Positions 33,955-47,430 of a stretch of 64,000 nucleotides of DNA are shown piece by piece (the stretch's first letter is position 1; every line of letters begins with the position of its first letter). Below the pieces are notes generated by a model. It had not been told where the DNA came from. It did no database searches and saw only the letters and a program-made list of their open reading frames with translations. Origin of the DNA: Trichoplusia ni. Taxonomy: Eukaryota > Arthropoda > Insecta > Lepidoptera > Noctuidae. The DNA lies in NCBI RefSeq assembly GCF_003590095.1, contig NC_039493.1:1302001-1366000 (forward strand), read 5' to 3'. A program made the position numbers and the translations under genes.

Positions 33955-34090
33955 ATGTAGAAAGACACCGAGACTTAGTACAAACGTTCATGATTCGCAT
34001 AAATGCTACTCGTACACGGGGTTCGAACCCGCGACACATCGCGTCCAGCGGATTTGGCGTAGTGACATTTTCTAGTCGGTTAGCCGTTTC
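33955..34090 (-). mobile_element. tRNA-derived SINE, family B
   Basis: On the minus strand the B box GGGTTCGAACCCCGTGTACG follows 'GATGTGTCGC', and then comes the family body ending 'AAGTCTCGGTGTCTTT'. The A-box half (GGCTAACCGACTAGAAAATG) is eroded. Same family as 7138, 57080 and 57943. Confidence 0.7.
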
Positions 34091-35024
34091 CAAAATTTAC
34101 GCAAAGAAAAGTACAACTTTTTAAACTTTTTTTGTCAGTGACTTGAAGTATTTACATAGCCTAACTTATTAAAAATATTTTCAGGAACTCTGAAAAATGT
34201 TAATGAACAAAAGTTTTGATAAAAAGTAACTTCGCTCTCTAACTCCTTGATTGCCTGATTGAGTTATTTAAATATTTATTATGTAAATAAGTTACTGAAG
34301 AAACCTTGACCTTTCCGTATCTTGGGATTTAGTAAATGCCGAACGAAAATGAATAATTTTGTTTATTGTCTTATTGTGTATTTAATTTTAGATGTTTAAT
34401 TTGGCTAAATTGGAAACTTCTAAACAATAGTTTGGTTTTATCAGTTTAGAAGGCAAAAAATTAAACGATCATAAAAATACTGTCCCGGACAAAATAATTT
34501 AATCCTTGTGTCCAATTACACCTAGACTTGGACTAAACTAACGGGATCGATTGCCAACCTCCATTAAATAATGCAGTCAAATTGCAGTATTAATAACATA
34601 ATGATAGGTTTTCATTTATTTTCCATTTACTTATTACACAAACAATCTGACATGCTTATATTCACTCAATATAATGAAGGAAACAATTAATTCTTTCAAT
34701 TAAATCGAAATATCCCAAAATCGAATAAAATACAAACGCACAACTGTAGCACCCTGTATGTATCGCGTATTACATTTCGTGTTACGTTTATGCGTCGTAG
34801 TTATTGGATGTGATGGCGACATAAAATATTGGCCGAGCAATCACATTTGCTGATGCGATAGACCGCGTTACCTTATTATGCGAATGTATCGAGAAAATAC
34901 ATTTCATTTTCTTGGTTTCGAACGAACATGGTTTTTGGTTTTATTTTCGGCTGTTAGGTGTGAAGTTGATTGATTTTATTTTTGACTTGTTTATAAAGAA
35001 ACTCTTTTATTCTTGTTCTGTATT
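34091..35024. other. AT-rich non-coding; no feature seen
   Basis: TTTTCAGGAACTC near 34181 is an acceptor-like string without other exon evidence. Confidence 0.4.
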
Positions 35025-35220
35025 TAGAGTTTAGAAATGGAACTCTATTTCTAAGGCTCCGCTGTTCCCTAAAGACTGTCTGTCCGTTTGTCACAGGGCT
35101 ATATCGAGTGACGTCACTTCCACACGTATTGCCATCTGTGATGGGTTTTACCCATTTACTTTGAGCCTTATTTCAAAACAGTACCATCACTTTGACAATA
35201 CAAATCAGCTGTTATAATGT
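35025..35220 (+). repeat. Diverged copy of the 'AGGGTTCCG' repeat family
   Basis: GAAATGGAACTCTATTTCTA then AGGCTCCGCTGTTCCC and CTGTCTGTCCGTTTGTCACA follow the family order seen at 38430 and 54200. Confidence 0.55.
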
Positions 35221-37581
35221 TTTATCCAAAACGTAATAAAAAGTAAATCTAAAACAAGTAAACCTGCCGAAATGTATTTAGTTTAACGTTAAAAAAACAT
35301 CCCATTCCGTTGTAATCTTCATTATTATGAGAGGAAGATAAAAATACAAGAACATTTTGATTAACTTTCAGCTGCGACACCTATTTACCATAATCCCTCG
35401 TTTTCGAGTATATTTTTATTAAAATAATTTTAAGAGAAGGAAAATTGGTAGAATATTAGGTTAAAATTGAAAAGGTCATGTTGGATTAATAACAGATTAG
35501 GATAGACGGTTTATCGTTTGTTTTAGATATTACGTTGTTTATTATTACAATGAAATATTGAAGAAAATAATGCCTTAATGAAAAGTTATTGATTAAAACG
35601 TTGTTTTGAGAGACAAATTGTGTTTTAATTTGATATTTTTTCTTTGTTACTTGAAGTTTAGTTTTAGTTAAGACATGTAAAAAAAACGGTAACTTTATAA
35701 ACAGCTTTAAAATGGTTACAACGATAGTTTGATCCTGTAATGTGCCAACGTGCGTGATAAAATATTCGACTAACTTATAAATGTGGAAGTTTGTAAGTAT
35801 GGATGGACGTGGTTACTCTTTTTCTCAAAAACCACTGGACCATCTGGTACGATTTTTTTCACTGGTGCACATACATTAATTAATTGCATTTCTTTCTGGC
35901 AATGGCTAGTACTGTATAAAAAGACATATTTGGTTTATACCAATACATTACATATTTTTCATCTCCTTCTGATTATTTCTGGTCATCAAATTAATTCCTT
36001 CTACTCGTACAACCTACCAAAGCAAAAGCCCATCCTGTCATCAAAATATAATAGCAAACTCCAACGCCTGCCTACGCGGCCTACTTAATATAAATAAGAA
36101 TTAACATAACCATAAAATCAAACACGAAAGCTTCTTAAGTCTCTAAAAGTATCGAGAAACGTGCTTCGAATAACAATACAATTTTCCATTGCAAAACATG
36201 ACAAAGCATTGACAAAAATGTTTACGTATTGAACAGAAATAGATTATTTGTTTTCTATTTTAGAAATTATTTTAACATTGTCTGTAATATTAATAAAATC
36301 AATTAAAGAGTATTCTTACTATCTTTTTATACCATCTGCACATCGCATTTCGCCTCTCTACTACTTGGGATTTTGACATCCAAGTCTCTATAGCAGGAAT
36401 AGGATGAATGTGAAGGGCAGGAAATAAAGGAGAATTTTATCAACAAAAGGATATTCAAGGTTGATGATGATGCATAAGGGTAGTTGAAAAAAGGTAATGG
36501 TAAGGTTAAAAAAGGGGTTGATGATCCAATTGTAGAAGCGAGACAGAACATTACATGGCGTAAAGTTTCGCCTTGTTTTTGCATTTACAGGTAGGTACCT
36601 AACTGTCTTTCATTGATAGCAATTTTCAATGAGCAGTGTGTTAACAAAAATACTTTTCTACTGAATTGACTATTCCGGTTTCTAAATATTGAATCTCTGC
36701 CATTATGACCAATCTTCTCATTTTCACCAGCTCGATAAACGTTACCGCTGTAGATCATTCCATAAATTATTGCATCAACATCTACAAAGAATCAAATAAA
36801 TTTCTTTCAAGTCTTGGACCTCTAAGAGATCTGATTGTTCCCCTCTCAGAACAAGGGTCCTCCAGTATTCCTCATTTCTGTCACAATTCCCGTCTTACAA
36901 CAACCAATTTGTTTGAAAAGAGGTAACAACACTTTACATTGGAAATTGAACTTTGATTGTAGGGGTATAAGGTTTGTTTTAGAAAGTTATAGGTATTTGC
37001 TTTGATTTTTATGAATTTTATGCAGTAATGCAATATTTATTGAACTTCGGATCGGGTTATGAATGCTGTAATGTTTGTGAGACGTTTGAATTTGATGGAA
37101 CGATCAAATATTTTATGTACCTATTAAATAAAAAGAAATCATATTGTGATCATTTTACGTCTGGTTTTTTAATGGGATTTTGGGTATAAGTTGTTGATTC
37201 TTAACCGTGATGGTAACACAGGATCTAGCCAAAACCACAAACAATGACATGTTTTTAACTTAAGAAAGCAATGTTTCATCACGCACATGGTGTTTTACAT
37301 AAAACGAACCATGTTTGTTTCACAGGTTTTTCATAGTATAAATCATAAAATTACATTTATTACATTTTCGTTGCGCGAATGTTTTAAATTGAGGTCAATA
37401 AAACTGTATAAACGTCTGCATAATAACATGCAGTTGAAATTTGAATGTTCGGTATTCTTTGTTCGTGTTCAATGCTCATATATATTCTAATTTAATTTGT
37501 GATTCCGTTCTGTATGCGTAACCAGTGTCATGAATCGGAATATCTCGGCTACATATGAGTTTATATGGTTCCACTGTTTCC
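35221..37581. other. AT-rich non-coding; weak ratchet-like splice motif at 36590
   Basis: CCTTGTTTTTGCATTTACAG (36571-36590) is followed immediately by GTAGGT, a weaker form of the acceptor-donor junction seen at 1751 and 51511. The open frames of 67-101 codons in this stretch (for example 35783-36088) have no recognisable domain. The area near 35800-35850 resembles degraded interspersed repeat. Confidence 0.35.
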
Positions 37582-37615
37582 TCGATTTAAAGTATGGTGG
37601 TATACTTTAAATCGA
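37582..37615. repeat. Perfect 14-bp hairpin
   Basis: TCGATTTAAAGTAT (37582-37595) and ATACTTTAAATCGA (37602-37615) with a 6-base loop. It lies just before the inverted-repeat element at 37643. Confidence 0.7.
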
Positions 37616-37642
37616 ATGAAATAAACATAAAATACGTAGATA

Positions 37643-38013
37643 GGCGGGGGAATCCTCATGGACCCATGGGGGAATCCTCGGGGGAGGAAATAATGGGTAG
37701 TTTCAGACTTTTACTGACTAAACCTGAACCGCTGTGCTACGTCATCCGCGTTTTTGCGTCGGTGTATGGCAATGCGTTGCAATCCTTCATACACTCCTAA
37801 GCTTAGCTGCCTCAGCAGGGCAACCGGCAGGATTCTTGGTTTAGTTTTTTTTTAGATTCTAAATTCGAGGAAAATATCGTTTGTAAAGGGGTGCGTGATG
37901 CCATGGGTTGCCACGCACCGACCAAATGTTATTCTTTTTTAGATCTAGTTTAAGAGTCCGTCACTACTCAATTTCTTCTCTTGAGGAGGCGGGTGGCCAT
38001 GAGGATTCTCCGC
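37643..38013 (+). mobile_element. 370-bp repeat with inverted ends
   Basis: It starts GGCGGGGGAATCCTCATGG and ends with the inverse CCATGAGGATTCTCCGC (about 37997-38013), giving terminal inverted repeats of about 17 bp with small differences. Inside is a hairpin GGTGCGTG/CACGCACC (37889-37919). The block GACTTTTACTGACTAAACCT and the next 80 bases are shared with 53101-53262, including an open frame that reads alike in both copies (LLTKPEP then YVIRVF). That likeness reflects recent repeat ancestry; I do not recognise a protein. It could be a MITE or a SINE derivative. Confidence 0.55.
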
Positions 38014-38429
38014 TTTACTTATTAATTTATTTGTTCATCTTCAGCAACAGCTTCTGTATATTTAAATCATTAGCAGGTTAAGTGCTTTTGGACATGTCGT
38101 TACTCAATCGACAATAATAGGTTCACCAGAAATGACATAAAATTAGCTAAAAAGTGTTTGCAAGGGTGAAATCCATATACAACCTACCTAAAATATTCCA
38201 CATTTTCAATGGAAAAATAACACAAATTACCTCATTCTTTGTGTCGGCTGTCGGATATCCCGTGTTTTAACACAACAACATAACATTATTCATGAGCCGA
38301 CCCCTCGCTACAAAATAACCGCTTTACATGTGTTCGTGGTGTATTAATGTTATCATTTCATGGCGATGTGAGAATGTCAATATTTATGATCGAAGTGATC
38401 AGGGATAAAATATATATTTTTTTGGTATT
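38014..38429. other. Non-coding; no feature seen
   Basis: Nothing recognised between the two repeats. Confidence 0.35.
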
Positions 38430-38615
38430 TTTTTAGGGTTCGCTATTCGACATGTTATCTAAACCCTATTTCTGAGGCTCCGCTGTCTGTTCGCCACCTG
38501 GCTCTATTTCATGAACCATGATAGCTAGATATGTAGTTATATTTAACAGAAGACGTGTTTCTATTGCCGCTTTAATAACAAATAATGAAAATAAACATTA
38601 AGGTGAAGTAACAAT
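38430..38615 (+). repeat. Copy of the 'AGGGTTCCG' repeat family
   Basis: TTTTTTAGGGTTCGCTATTC, 'AACCCTATTTCTGAGGCTCC', 'ATGAACCATGATAGCTAGAT' and 'TATTGCCGCTTTAATAACAA' appear in the family order. Non-coding. Confidence 0.7.
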
Positions 38616-41600
38616 TGCTGCATTAGCTGCGGTCAAAAATTTTATTGTATTTTATCGATGATTGTTGTTAATAGGTCTTTCTTTGGTCTATTTGTACGGA
38701 CCCCATAGTATTGCAAGTCTCACTCGCTTTTGATCAGTTTTATTTTTGATGGACTCAGTGGAGTGTTTGTTTAGTCCGGGTTGGGTAACATGTTTTTATT
38801 TAGTGCTGTACATGTCATAGAGGTCAAAGTATGGATATTATGTAGTAGTTTCTTTATTGTTCCAGTATGGGTGTCGTTGTATACACATTTTATAGAAACA
38901 AACAATAAAAAGTGTACCCTGTGAAAGTCAGATAACTTACTGAAATATTTGTGTGATTATTTTATTATTAAATACATATATCTATAGATAGTTTGTTATG
39001 TAATTTTCAAATATATGTAGTTAAATATTAAGAGATATAGAAAGAAGGTTCTATTTGTTTCACATCAAGAAAAACAGATAAACAAAAAAAAGATTCTGTG
39101 GGTAGAATATATTAATATATAATTTTAATCGTGATTTATCGTTCAAAGCAGACTTTCTATAAAACTCGGAGTACCTACACTTATATTTAAAAAATATTAA
39201 GATTTTATAAAATTTTCTCCGTACGATATTTTTACAAGGTACTAAACATTTGCATAGTAAGTATCCAGTACAGGTACAAGCGGAACCGGAAATCCGTTCC
39301 TGGACCGGGTTATAAAGGAGATTTATAACAACTACTAACTAATGGGTATTTATAATGTGTACTAGCTATGTTACGGACGTCGGTTTAGTAGGAAAGTAGC
39401 TTTGGACAATATTTTATGGATATACCTACTTTGTTAACAAATTTTGGTAATGGTTCTTTAAATAGGCATGAAGGTCATTAAACTAAGTGAACCTCTTCTC
39501 AATACACCAGAGAGTTGCGATTGAATCGAATGGGCTTTTGTTGAGTACATCGTGCACAAACGTAAAGACAAACGGACAAAAATTTATAACAATACATTTA
39601 GGCTTCGGTATATGTAATTTGAAGACCATTATTTAAAAATATTTAAATTGCATCACTTTTCTGCGATTAGGTACAACGAAAAATTTATTTTTTATAATTT
39701 ATTTTTTTATAACAAATTTAATAATTAATTTTAATATTGAACCTTATCAGACTCAAATATTTTAAAACGTTGACGTCCAATTAATTATTGAATAATAACT
39801 AGTTATATGTACATTACGTAAAGAATAATAGAGTTATTATTTTATATTTGTTGAAGCAAAACAGGCTTTTTCAACCTACTGCAGCGACACTCGCTTATAT
39901 ACCACAAACATATTATTTCAATTCGTTGAAAAACTGTAATCCTTATAATGAAACTTAGAAAAAATTGAACATAAACATTATCAACTAACTCTTAAAATAA
40001 TTGCTGTATTAAAAAAATCAACCTCCTATAAAATTATGTATTCATCTGCCGTTCCCTTGAAGACTTGCTTAATTTTTTCATTTGTTTAAAAAGGTGTCGG
40101 GTCACCTTGCCTTTTGCTCCGATCACGTTTTCTGAATCTTATTTGAATTTTTAAGGGCCTGTGCTCATATAGCGCAACGCAGGAAAGAAGTTATTTTAAG
40201 ACGGTAATAAAAAAACATTAGAACTATTAGTATATAAGTTTTACAAGTTTTGGTATCATGCCCCCGAGAATATGAGAACAAAATTATTAGCTAGTATTTA
40301 CTTGTCTCAACAATTCAATTCATTTTCAAGTCTATAATTAAAATGCTGATGATCAAATTGCAAACAGTTTCTTTTTCATAAAGAAACTGTTTGAAAATTT
40401 AAAGCGCGGGCAAGTTTACAGCAGTAGGAAGTATAAAGCCGGTATAATTAGATAAAAAAATTGCAACGCCAATTTACTCAAAACGACTAGCGTATACACT
40501 CCGACTTAAATGAGAGTTATTATTAAAAAAAAACGACTTAAAAATCCTCTGCTGTGCACCACGTGTGCACAGACCCTAAACAGTTCGAGTTGATATTTGC
40601 TTGAAATCTAGAACATTTCCAGTAGGATAATAAAAATAAATTCCTTTGCAGATACGAATGCCAAAGAATCGTATTTTGTTGACTCAATTACTGCAGATGA
40701 TATTATGTTATATTTTTATCTTTTCATATAAACAACGATGAAAAACATCGTTTTAAGTATGTAAATAAATAAGTAAATAAGTAGATGAAATTACAAAGTC
40801 TAGTATAATATTATTGCACAGAGAGAAACTCATGGTACTTTTAAAATACTACTTCCGTGCATGAAAAATTTCTTCTGGAGTATTTTTTTCCGCATATCTA
40901 AACGAATAATGTTTTGACCATATTAGATTCAGAATTCAATAGATTTAATCTAAGTTTTACGGTGAATTCCTTGATTGTTAGTCAGTGTGTCCAAAAAGGC
41001 ATATTTACACTTGCTTGATTTGCTCAGCAACCTCATGCATGTGGCACGGCATCTTATTGAGTGTGTCCATTAGATACTGTACAGATTATTTTGTTTTTAG
41101 TGAATAAAAGTCGAAAAGGCCGGCTTCAGGATTTCAAGAATTCAAACGAAAGGAGTCTTACTAGTTTAAAGTTCAACTTTTGCGTCAACTTTGGAAGCCC
41201 CAAACTTGTCTGATAAACTATTCTGTTTCGGGAGTCACGCGCAGAGTTAACTAGTTTCTAAAACTCCACAATTGGATACAGCGTAGAAATTTTAACTCTA
41301 TTGTACACGAAAAAGTTTATTCGTATATGAGTACTAGATAATGCCGTCAGTTTCACTCGTTAGAAGATAGCCATTTGAAGTATCACTTACATTATATTCA
41401 TCTCTTATTTCAGAAACAGGGCCAGATAAAAAAGGGTAGATAAAAACACCTCGACATTCTTCCATTCCACAGAATAAAAACTACTTTGTCCCACATTACT
41501 CTTTTTTACGACACCTACTAAAGGTAATTTTCTAGCCTGTTATTAACCACAGAACGCAATTACCTTCACCGCGACATTAAAGTGTTACTTTATTTAAACG

Positions 41601-42454
41601 ACGAAACAAAAAATACTAAGTCCATTGCCTCCTTTCTTAATTAAGACAAATGCGTTTAACTTTTATGACCCGCGATGAATACCGAAATAATAGGTAGAGC
41701 GGAAGTTTCGTCATTATGTTGTGAAATTTCTAAGCAAGATAATAAAGTGGAATTAAGATCTCTGGAAGAATTCGATTAACGCGTTGTAGGGGCGAGGTTG
41801 AATGTCACCGGGTCAAGGGTGCCTTTTGTTTTATTATAAATTCTTGGGAACAACAAATGTTTTGGAATGATGTCTTTCAGTCAAAGGATTTAAGCCTCCA
41901 TAATACAAACAGTATCTAAATTGTTTCGTAAAGATACAGAATTTCACAAGCAAACGCGATTGAACGAACAATGTTACTCGGGATCGGGTATAAAATTGAC
42001 AATGTCAAATGTTTTAGACCTTATCGTCTGAAAAACATTTGGAGTTTCAACCAAGGTCATTAATAAAAGAAAATATCTTGTTTTCTTGTAATAACGACAT
42101 CCAAATGTTCTTTTTCTATATGATTAAAGGCCTTTTAAGGTCTATCTGCTAACAATACTCGATGTATCACTTATTTTTATACGCCCCAGGCTTATCATTA
42201 AAACTTAAAAACATTTTTGAGTTAAATGTTCCAAGATAAGTGAAAAGCCATTTTATACAGCGAAGGCATAAAATTTTATGCGAAAATGTGAGATTAAAGT
42301 TATTATCGTAAAAGCTAAGCAAATATGGCGACGGATTATTACTAAGTCTTAACGACGTGTGAGTACTTAGCTTAGAAGTATGTATTTTCGATAAAAGTCT
42401 TAAACATTACGTAATAGTAAAGAATGTCACACTAACATATTATTTATTTCTGTC
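38616..42454. other. AT-rich non-coding with two small hairpins
   Basis: CAAACAGTTTCTTT/AAAGAAACTGTTTG (40361-40393) is a perfect 14-bp stem with a 5-base loop. CTGTGCAC/GTGCACAG (40552-40572) flanks a CACGTG E-box. No gene or named repeat recognised in this nearly 4-kb stretch. Confidence 0.45.
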
Positions 42455-42834
42455 ATTAGTGTCACATAAGTGGCTAAGCTATAACCGCATATGTGATTCG
42501 ATCACAGGTTAAGCTATGCTTGACGCGGTTGGTCTGAAGATGGGTGACCATCTATGTGATAACGAGTTCCTCCGTGTTTCGGAAGGCACGTTCAATTGTG
42601 GGTCCCGGCTGTTATTCCTACATCTTTGACAGTCGTTACAGGTAGTCAAAAGCTTGAAAAAGTCTGACAGCCAGTCTAACCAAGGAGTATCGTGTTGCCC
42701 AAGTAACTGGGTTAAGGAGGTCAGATAGGCAGTCGCTCCTTGTAAAACACTGGTACTTAGCTGAAACCGGTTGGACTGGTAGCAGACCCCAACATAGTTG
42801 GGAAAAGGCTAGGCCAATGATGATTAGTGTCACA
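42455..42834 (+). mobile_element. 5S-rRNA-derived SINE, full length, with target duplications
   Basis: A perfect 12-bp duplication ATTAGTGTCACA (42455-42466 and 42823-42834) flanks a 356-bp element (42467-42822). Its head (about 42493-42553) aligns with the internal promoter of 5S rRNA: GGTTAAGCTATGCTTGACGC (box A region), then GGTTGGTCTGAAGATGGGTG (box C region) and ACCA. A body follows, then a tail AACATAGTTGGGAAAAGGCT ending CAATGATG. RNA polymerase III could start it from the internal 5S-type promoter, and the GATGAT tail suggests copying by a LINE with the same 3' end. The 69-codon antisense frame is not a gene. Confidence 0.85.
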
Positions 42835-44144
42835 CTACAGGACATTGGTATACCTGGACTCCTTCCATTTATACTTTATTTTTATTTTTTATACTCTATC
42901 TTTAGCTGACAGGGGCTAGTTTTCCGAGATAGAATTAAGCTCTTCTCGTCTTCTTCTTGTGCTGTGAGGACGCCTTTACAGTTTAATTACTACAATACTG
43001 AAAGAGCAAATGTTATTTGAATGTGTATGTGTGAGTTTTCTTGTCAAGTACTCACGTGTAAACGACGACACCAGTTTTATGAAAATTAGTAGCAAGTTAC
43101 TTAAAAAACCTTGAATTTAACACATAAACTACTTTTTGACACCGGGTAATATCGCGTTCGCAGAGCATGAGTTATTAGTTCCCCGTGGGAAAAGGCATCC
43201 CTTCCCTTTTTCCATTTATCCCTGTCTACTGCCAGTTCCACGCAATTTGACGCAATGGTGTCAAGTTTATCTTGCCTTGTAAGAAAATAAAAAAATAAAG
43301 ACCCTATGATCTTAATGTATTGATTATTTTTAACAAGTAACGCAATGAACTTTAAAAACGAAAACAAAAAAAACGAAGACAAAAATCTTTCGACTGGTCT
43401 TCGTTTGCCTAGTCTAGTTCAGTGTCTACATTTCAGAGACCTCTATTCGTAATACCCCGTGCATAAATATCCGATATATTTCTGCCGAAAAACCCTCTTT
43501 TTCACTAAGTGAAGCAAAACCCGCTCACATAACTTATGAAGTAGAAAACGAGGTTGATATGCCTATCATCCGGTCCGTATCGTTTGAAAACGTCACTACT
43601 TTTCTGCAACATTTTCCTTGAAATATTACCTTTCAGGGTTGGCAAGCCTTTGGGATTCCATCACTAAGCCTTTGCTATCTGTCCCTCTGCCTAAAAGATG
43701 GTTCTAACATGATCTCCGTTTAATTGAATCTCTTTATCGGGTGAGTTTGACTACCAACTGATATATTTTACATAGTTTTATCTGAAATTGCAGATAGACA
43801 ATAAATGAACGAAACGGATTGGAATAGGTCCTCAAAAAATGTGATATGGTATGGTACAACTACAACTGCTTGTAATAAAACAAATATTTTTCATATTTCA
43901 CATGCTCCTTACTTTAAAAGAACCGTTGATTTGAAATGCGATATTTTAGTTTCTACGGAACACTCGTTTCACTGACTTTGCGTGTCCCCTAGGATCAATG
44001 GTAGGCGAATAATTGGAAAATATTATAAAGAAACATATTGAAAAAGGTCGCATTACATTCTGATGGATTCGAAAGGGTTCCTTTTTGAATAATATTATAT
44101 TTATTCGCTACATTAGTTTCGGTCGCTCCTCTGCACGTAATGTG
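42835..44144. other. AT-rich non-coding; no feature seen
   Basis: The 93-codon minus-strand frame at 43101-43382 is Lys/Phe-rich, low complexity and domainless. Confidence 0.4.
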
Positions 44145-44310
44145 ACCGTGGGACTGTGGTAATTTGACCGTTAGACTTTAAACTCATATGTACTAGGCTC
44201 AGACCCCAGCGTATACAGCTTGCTAACAGCAGTGAAGGAAAACATCTTTAGGAAACCTGCATATCTGAAAACTTCTCACCTGGATGTTAAGGCACGTCAG
44301 AGGCCTACGG
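44145..44310 (+). repeat. Diverged SINE-like repeat with 'GTGAAGGAAAACATC' tail
   Basis: GACCGTTAGACTTTAAACTC, then a degenerate B-box region, then GCAGTGAAGGAAAACATCTT and AGGAAACCTGCATATCTGAA. The latter pair is a very common tail of insect tRNA-related repeats. The polymerase III boxes are too eroded to be sure. Confidence 0.5.
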
Positions 44311-44844
44311 GCGGCTTTAACAACAACCACACGAAAAAATCTTTTAAAGCAAGGCTCTTTTGGCGTTGAGGAAAAGAGATAGAGCGTTACAAAGTATAGT
44401 GCTTCATCTTGTTTTCACATAGCAACAGTTATGATTAAGAGCTCATATAAAAGGTTTACTCGAATATGACGTTTGTGATCGATTCTCAGTGTCAGCTTAC
44501 TTGTGACGCCATTTTCTGGTTAATAAGTTATGTATTTAGTGCAAAATCAACCTTATCTTAGTACACGGAGGTTCAAATTCCAGTAATAATTATTGAATTG
44601 CAGATATTAACAAAATATGTACGCAATTATGGCATGGCGGTATAATGGGTTTATGGAAGCCATAAAAATATTAATTAGGATATATGAGGCCTTGGTCTAA
44701 ATGTACATATAATGGTTAAATGTACGTATCATATAATCGCAGCATATTTTTAAATAGGCACCTTATTGTAACATCCAACAGTTCCAAATCGCTGCTTTTA
44801 ACTTTGGCCTCCTCCTAAAAAAACGTCATTTTTTCGTTAATTAT
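44311..44844. other. Non-coding; no feature seen
   Basis: Contains GAGATAGAGCGTTACAAAGT (about 44368-44387), a relative of the 24856 motif. Confidence 0.35.
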
Positions 44845-44930
44845 ATTAAAAACGGAACTCTATTACTAAGGCACTTTGTTAGGTCTGTTTGTTTGGGGTC
44901 TGTTTTGGTATCTGTTTCTGGGTTGTATCT
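44845..44930 (+). repeat. Short diverged 'AGGGTTCCG'-family fragment
   Basis: AAAACGGAACTCTATTACTA then AGGCACTTTGTTAGGTCTGT keep only the family head. Confidence 0.45.
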
Positions 44931-45689
44931 TATTTTCAAATATGATTTAGCTCTATGGAATGTATACCAATACAAATCAAATAGCACTGTTTGTTCCTTT
45001 TGTGTAAATATGATGGCTGACCAATTGTCTTTGCAAATTTGTTTTTCTTCATTATCTTTGTACGGAGCCAGTGTCACGAGTTCAACTTGCACTTGATCGG
45101 CTTTATTATTATTTATAACATTATCTATATAATAAACAGGACTTGTAATCAAAAATCTTCTTTTAAGAAATCCGGAATGTTTTGAAACTTACAGAAACAA
45201 CATGGATGCTCTACTTTTCTTCTCATGACTCTCAATGCAACCATCGTTACTGTATTCTCCTAATCTGCTGGAGGCGTCGAACTGTGCAGAGATCGAGGTA
45301 CATTTGCATGATCGGATTAGACAGGCCGACCTCGGATGATTCGTACACATACACTGTATATTTGGTTAGGTAGCGGTAGAGCCTACTGAAACTGGGCAGT
45401 GTTTAGTTTTGCATATCCGACTGTGTACATGAGTTATTAGGGATTTGTTGGGATGTAGAGTCGTTTTGTGGTAAATTGTTTTGATTAAATCATAGCTTGA
45501 GATTCACTGTGATTCTTTTGATTTTCTATTATGTTAATGTCGTTGCGACTTTGTCTATGAACGACGTGTAGGTTCCAAGCAGGCTTACTCTACAAAAGTG
45601 ACTCTATCTAAGTATATTTTCTTATTTTTTTATTCTAAGACACCACCGAATATTAGAACTTGATGAATGCTTGCAATGTTCAAGCCTTA
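44931..45689. other. AT-rich non-coding; no feature seen
   Basis: Overlapping 103- and 67-codon frames on opposite strands at 44841-45152 have no domain. Confidence 0.4.
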
Positions 45690-45750
45690 GTAGTAGGGGA
45701 AGGTTCCTGCCCAGCAGTGAGACATCTAAAGGCGAGTATTATTATTGAAG
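45690..45750 (+). repeat. Degraded LINE 3' tail
   Basis: GGGGAAGGTTCCTGCCCAGC then AGTGAGACATCTAAAGGCGA and (TATTAT)n match the familiar insect LINE tail 'GCCCAGCAGTGGGAC...GATGATGAT' in degraded form. Confidence 0.5.
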
Positions 45751-47379
45751 CTACTTTTTTGCAAGCACTAATGGTAATACCCGAAATCTAAATTTTAGCT
45801 TGCTACGATGAATCACAAAATCAAATTAGTACTCCTATCGTAAGCTAAAGCTGCAGTATTGCTATTCGGTTACGATCTATCAACGCAGTCGGATCACCAT
45901 AATCGCGTGATGGATAGCTCTTCCAATCTTGTTCGAAACTATTGCTAAAGCAGGGATGAAGGTAGAAAAAGTGTGATTGATATTTAAATAATGGATGCCG
46001 AGAACCTTATTACGGAAAAAGGTGTGATATAGATTAATGAGACAGAAATAACTACTTTAGTGGTGTCTCTTTCCAACAAATACGACTGGTTATTTTTTAA
46101 GAAGACTCTTGCTTTCGACACCTAGTAGAGTGGTTTTGGCTAGTTAGCTAGTTGGCACAAACAATACTTTTATTGTAAGTGAAGTTTTTTAATATTAATT
46201 TATATAAGCGATTGTAAATATCTTTGCTTAAACATAACTTGTTAAAAGGGCCGATGCAGCGATGTTTACGGGAAAAGTCCTAACATTTTGCTCTATACTT
46301 TAGAAGGTTTTACATAAATAATTATTTTAGATTTACAAGGGCAACATTTTCCCTAAACCCTTTGTTGTAACCTTATCACGCTTGGTAGTATTACAGCTCA
46401 TTTTCAGTAAACGACTCCCTTTTTGTTTTAAAAGTTCTTTTAAAAGCGTCATTACCTGGGCTGGCTATAAGCCCTGAATTCTTTCCCGAACCTTTTTCAA
46501 ACCCAAAATGCCGGACCCGAAACGTCACATAATTTGATCCTTGGACACTCTTATTACGATTCCCCGGACCCTCATACATTACAGATATATTCCAGTAAAT
46601 TAATTTTGTTCCCAACCCATGAGTGGTGAATAATTAAAAGTACTTTTGGAATACAAATCCCTTTTGTTTTGTAAAACTAGAGCGTTCCGTATTTAGGTCA
46701 AGAGCCTCTAATTGGTTTATTGAACTAGACGAAAACGTCTGCCCCTAAGTGGAAATAAGCAAGTCAAGTACTGAAAGCTAACTTGATTTTGGAGCTCTTT
46801 GCTGTTTAGAATTATTTAAGTACCTATTATGATTTCTTGTTCAACTCAATTAATATTTGCTACGTAAGTGTACTCACTAGTGATAGTTTTTTCGCAAAAA
46901 AAATGTTCTTCAATCAATCAATTAAACTCAAACAATGGACTCTCCAATCTCCATAAAATAAAACTCCTAAACCGCAAAATAGTTGTTGCAGCTTTCGCCG
47001 AGTAAAGGAACAAATGAAAAAATCGATAAAATAATATATCAACATTTTCACCTTCTGAAAAAAATATGTATTTCAAAAATAAAGCCTTAACAAATTACCG
47101 AAGTGTTGAACGAGAAAGATCAAATTGATAAGCATCAATCGTCCTAAGTTACTGATTCACGGATAAGCGAGATAATCCCTTAAGCGACCGGCTTCTAAAG
47201 ATGTTGATCGAAGCTCTTAACCATTGATCTGGAATGACGTCACAGTCTAAGGCAATCGAGACTAAAGTCAATAGTACTGTATGCTGTGCACAGATACGGC
47301 TGCATTCAAGAGATTATGTGATCTGCATCTATGTAATTAATATTTTGAATTAAATATTGAATTTAAGAAATTGAATTAA
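45751..47379. other. AT-rich non-coding; no feature seen
   Basis: Nothing recognised. Confidence 0.4.
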
Positions 47380-47430
47380 ATTAAATAATTTGAATAAATG
47401 AATTTTGATTTGATTTTGATTGATTTTGAA
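47380..47430 (+). repeat. LINE 3' tail with (GATTTT)n, plus strand
   Basis: AATTTGAATAAATGAATTTT followed by GATTTGATTTTGATTG is the same 3' end found inverted inside the SINE at 54572-54678. Confidence 0.55.

Noticed and set aside
35783..36088. 101-codon plus-strand open frame
   Set aside because: Its beginning resembles degraded repeat; the rest is hydrophobic low-complexity sequence with no recognisable family.
44841..45152. 103-codon minus-strand open frame as a host gene
   Set aside because: No domain, start context, intron or codon pattern supports it, and it overlaps a repeat fragment and an opposite-strand frame.
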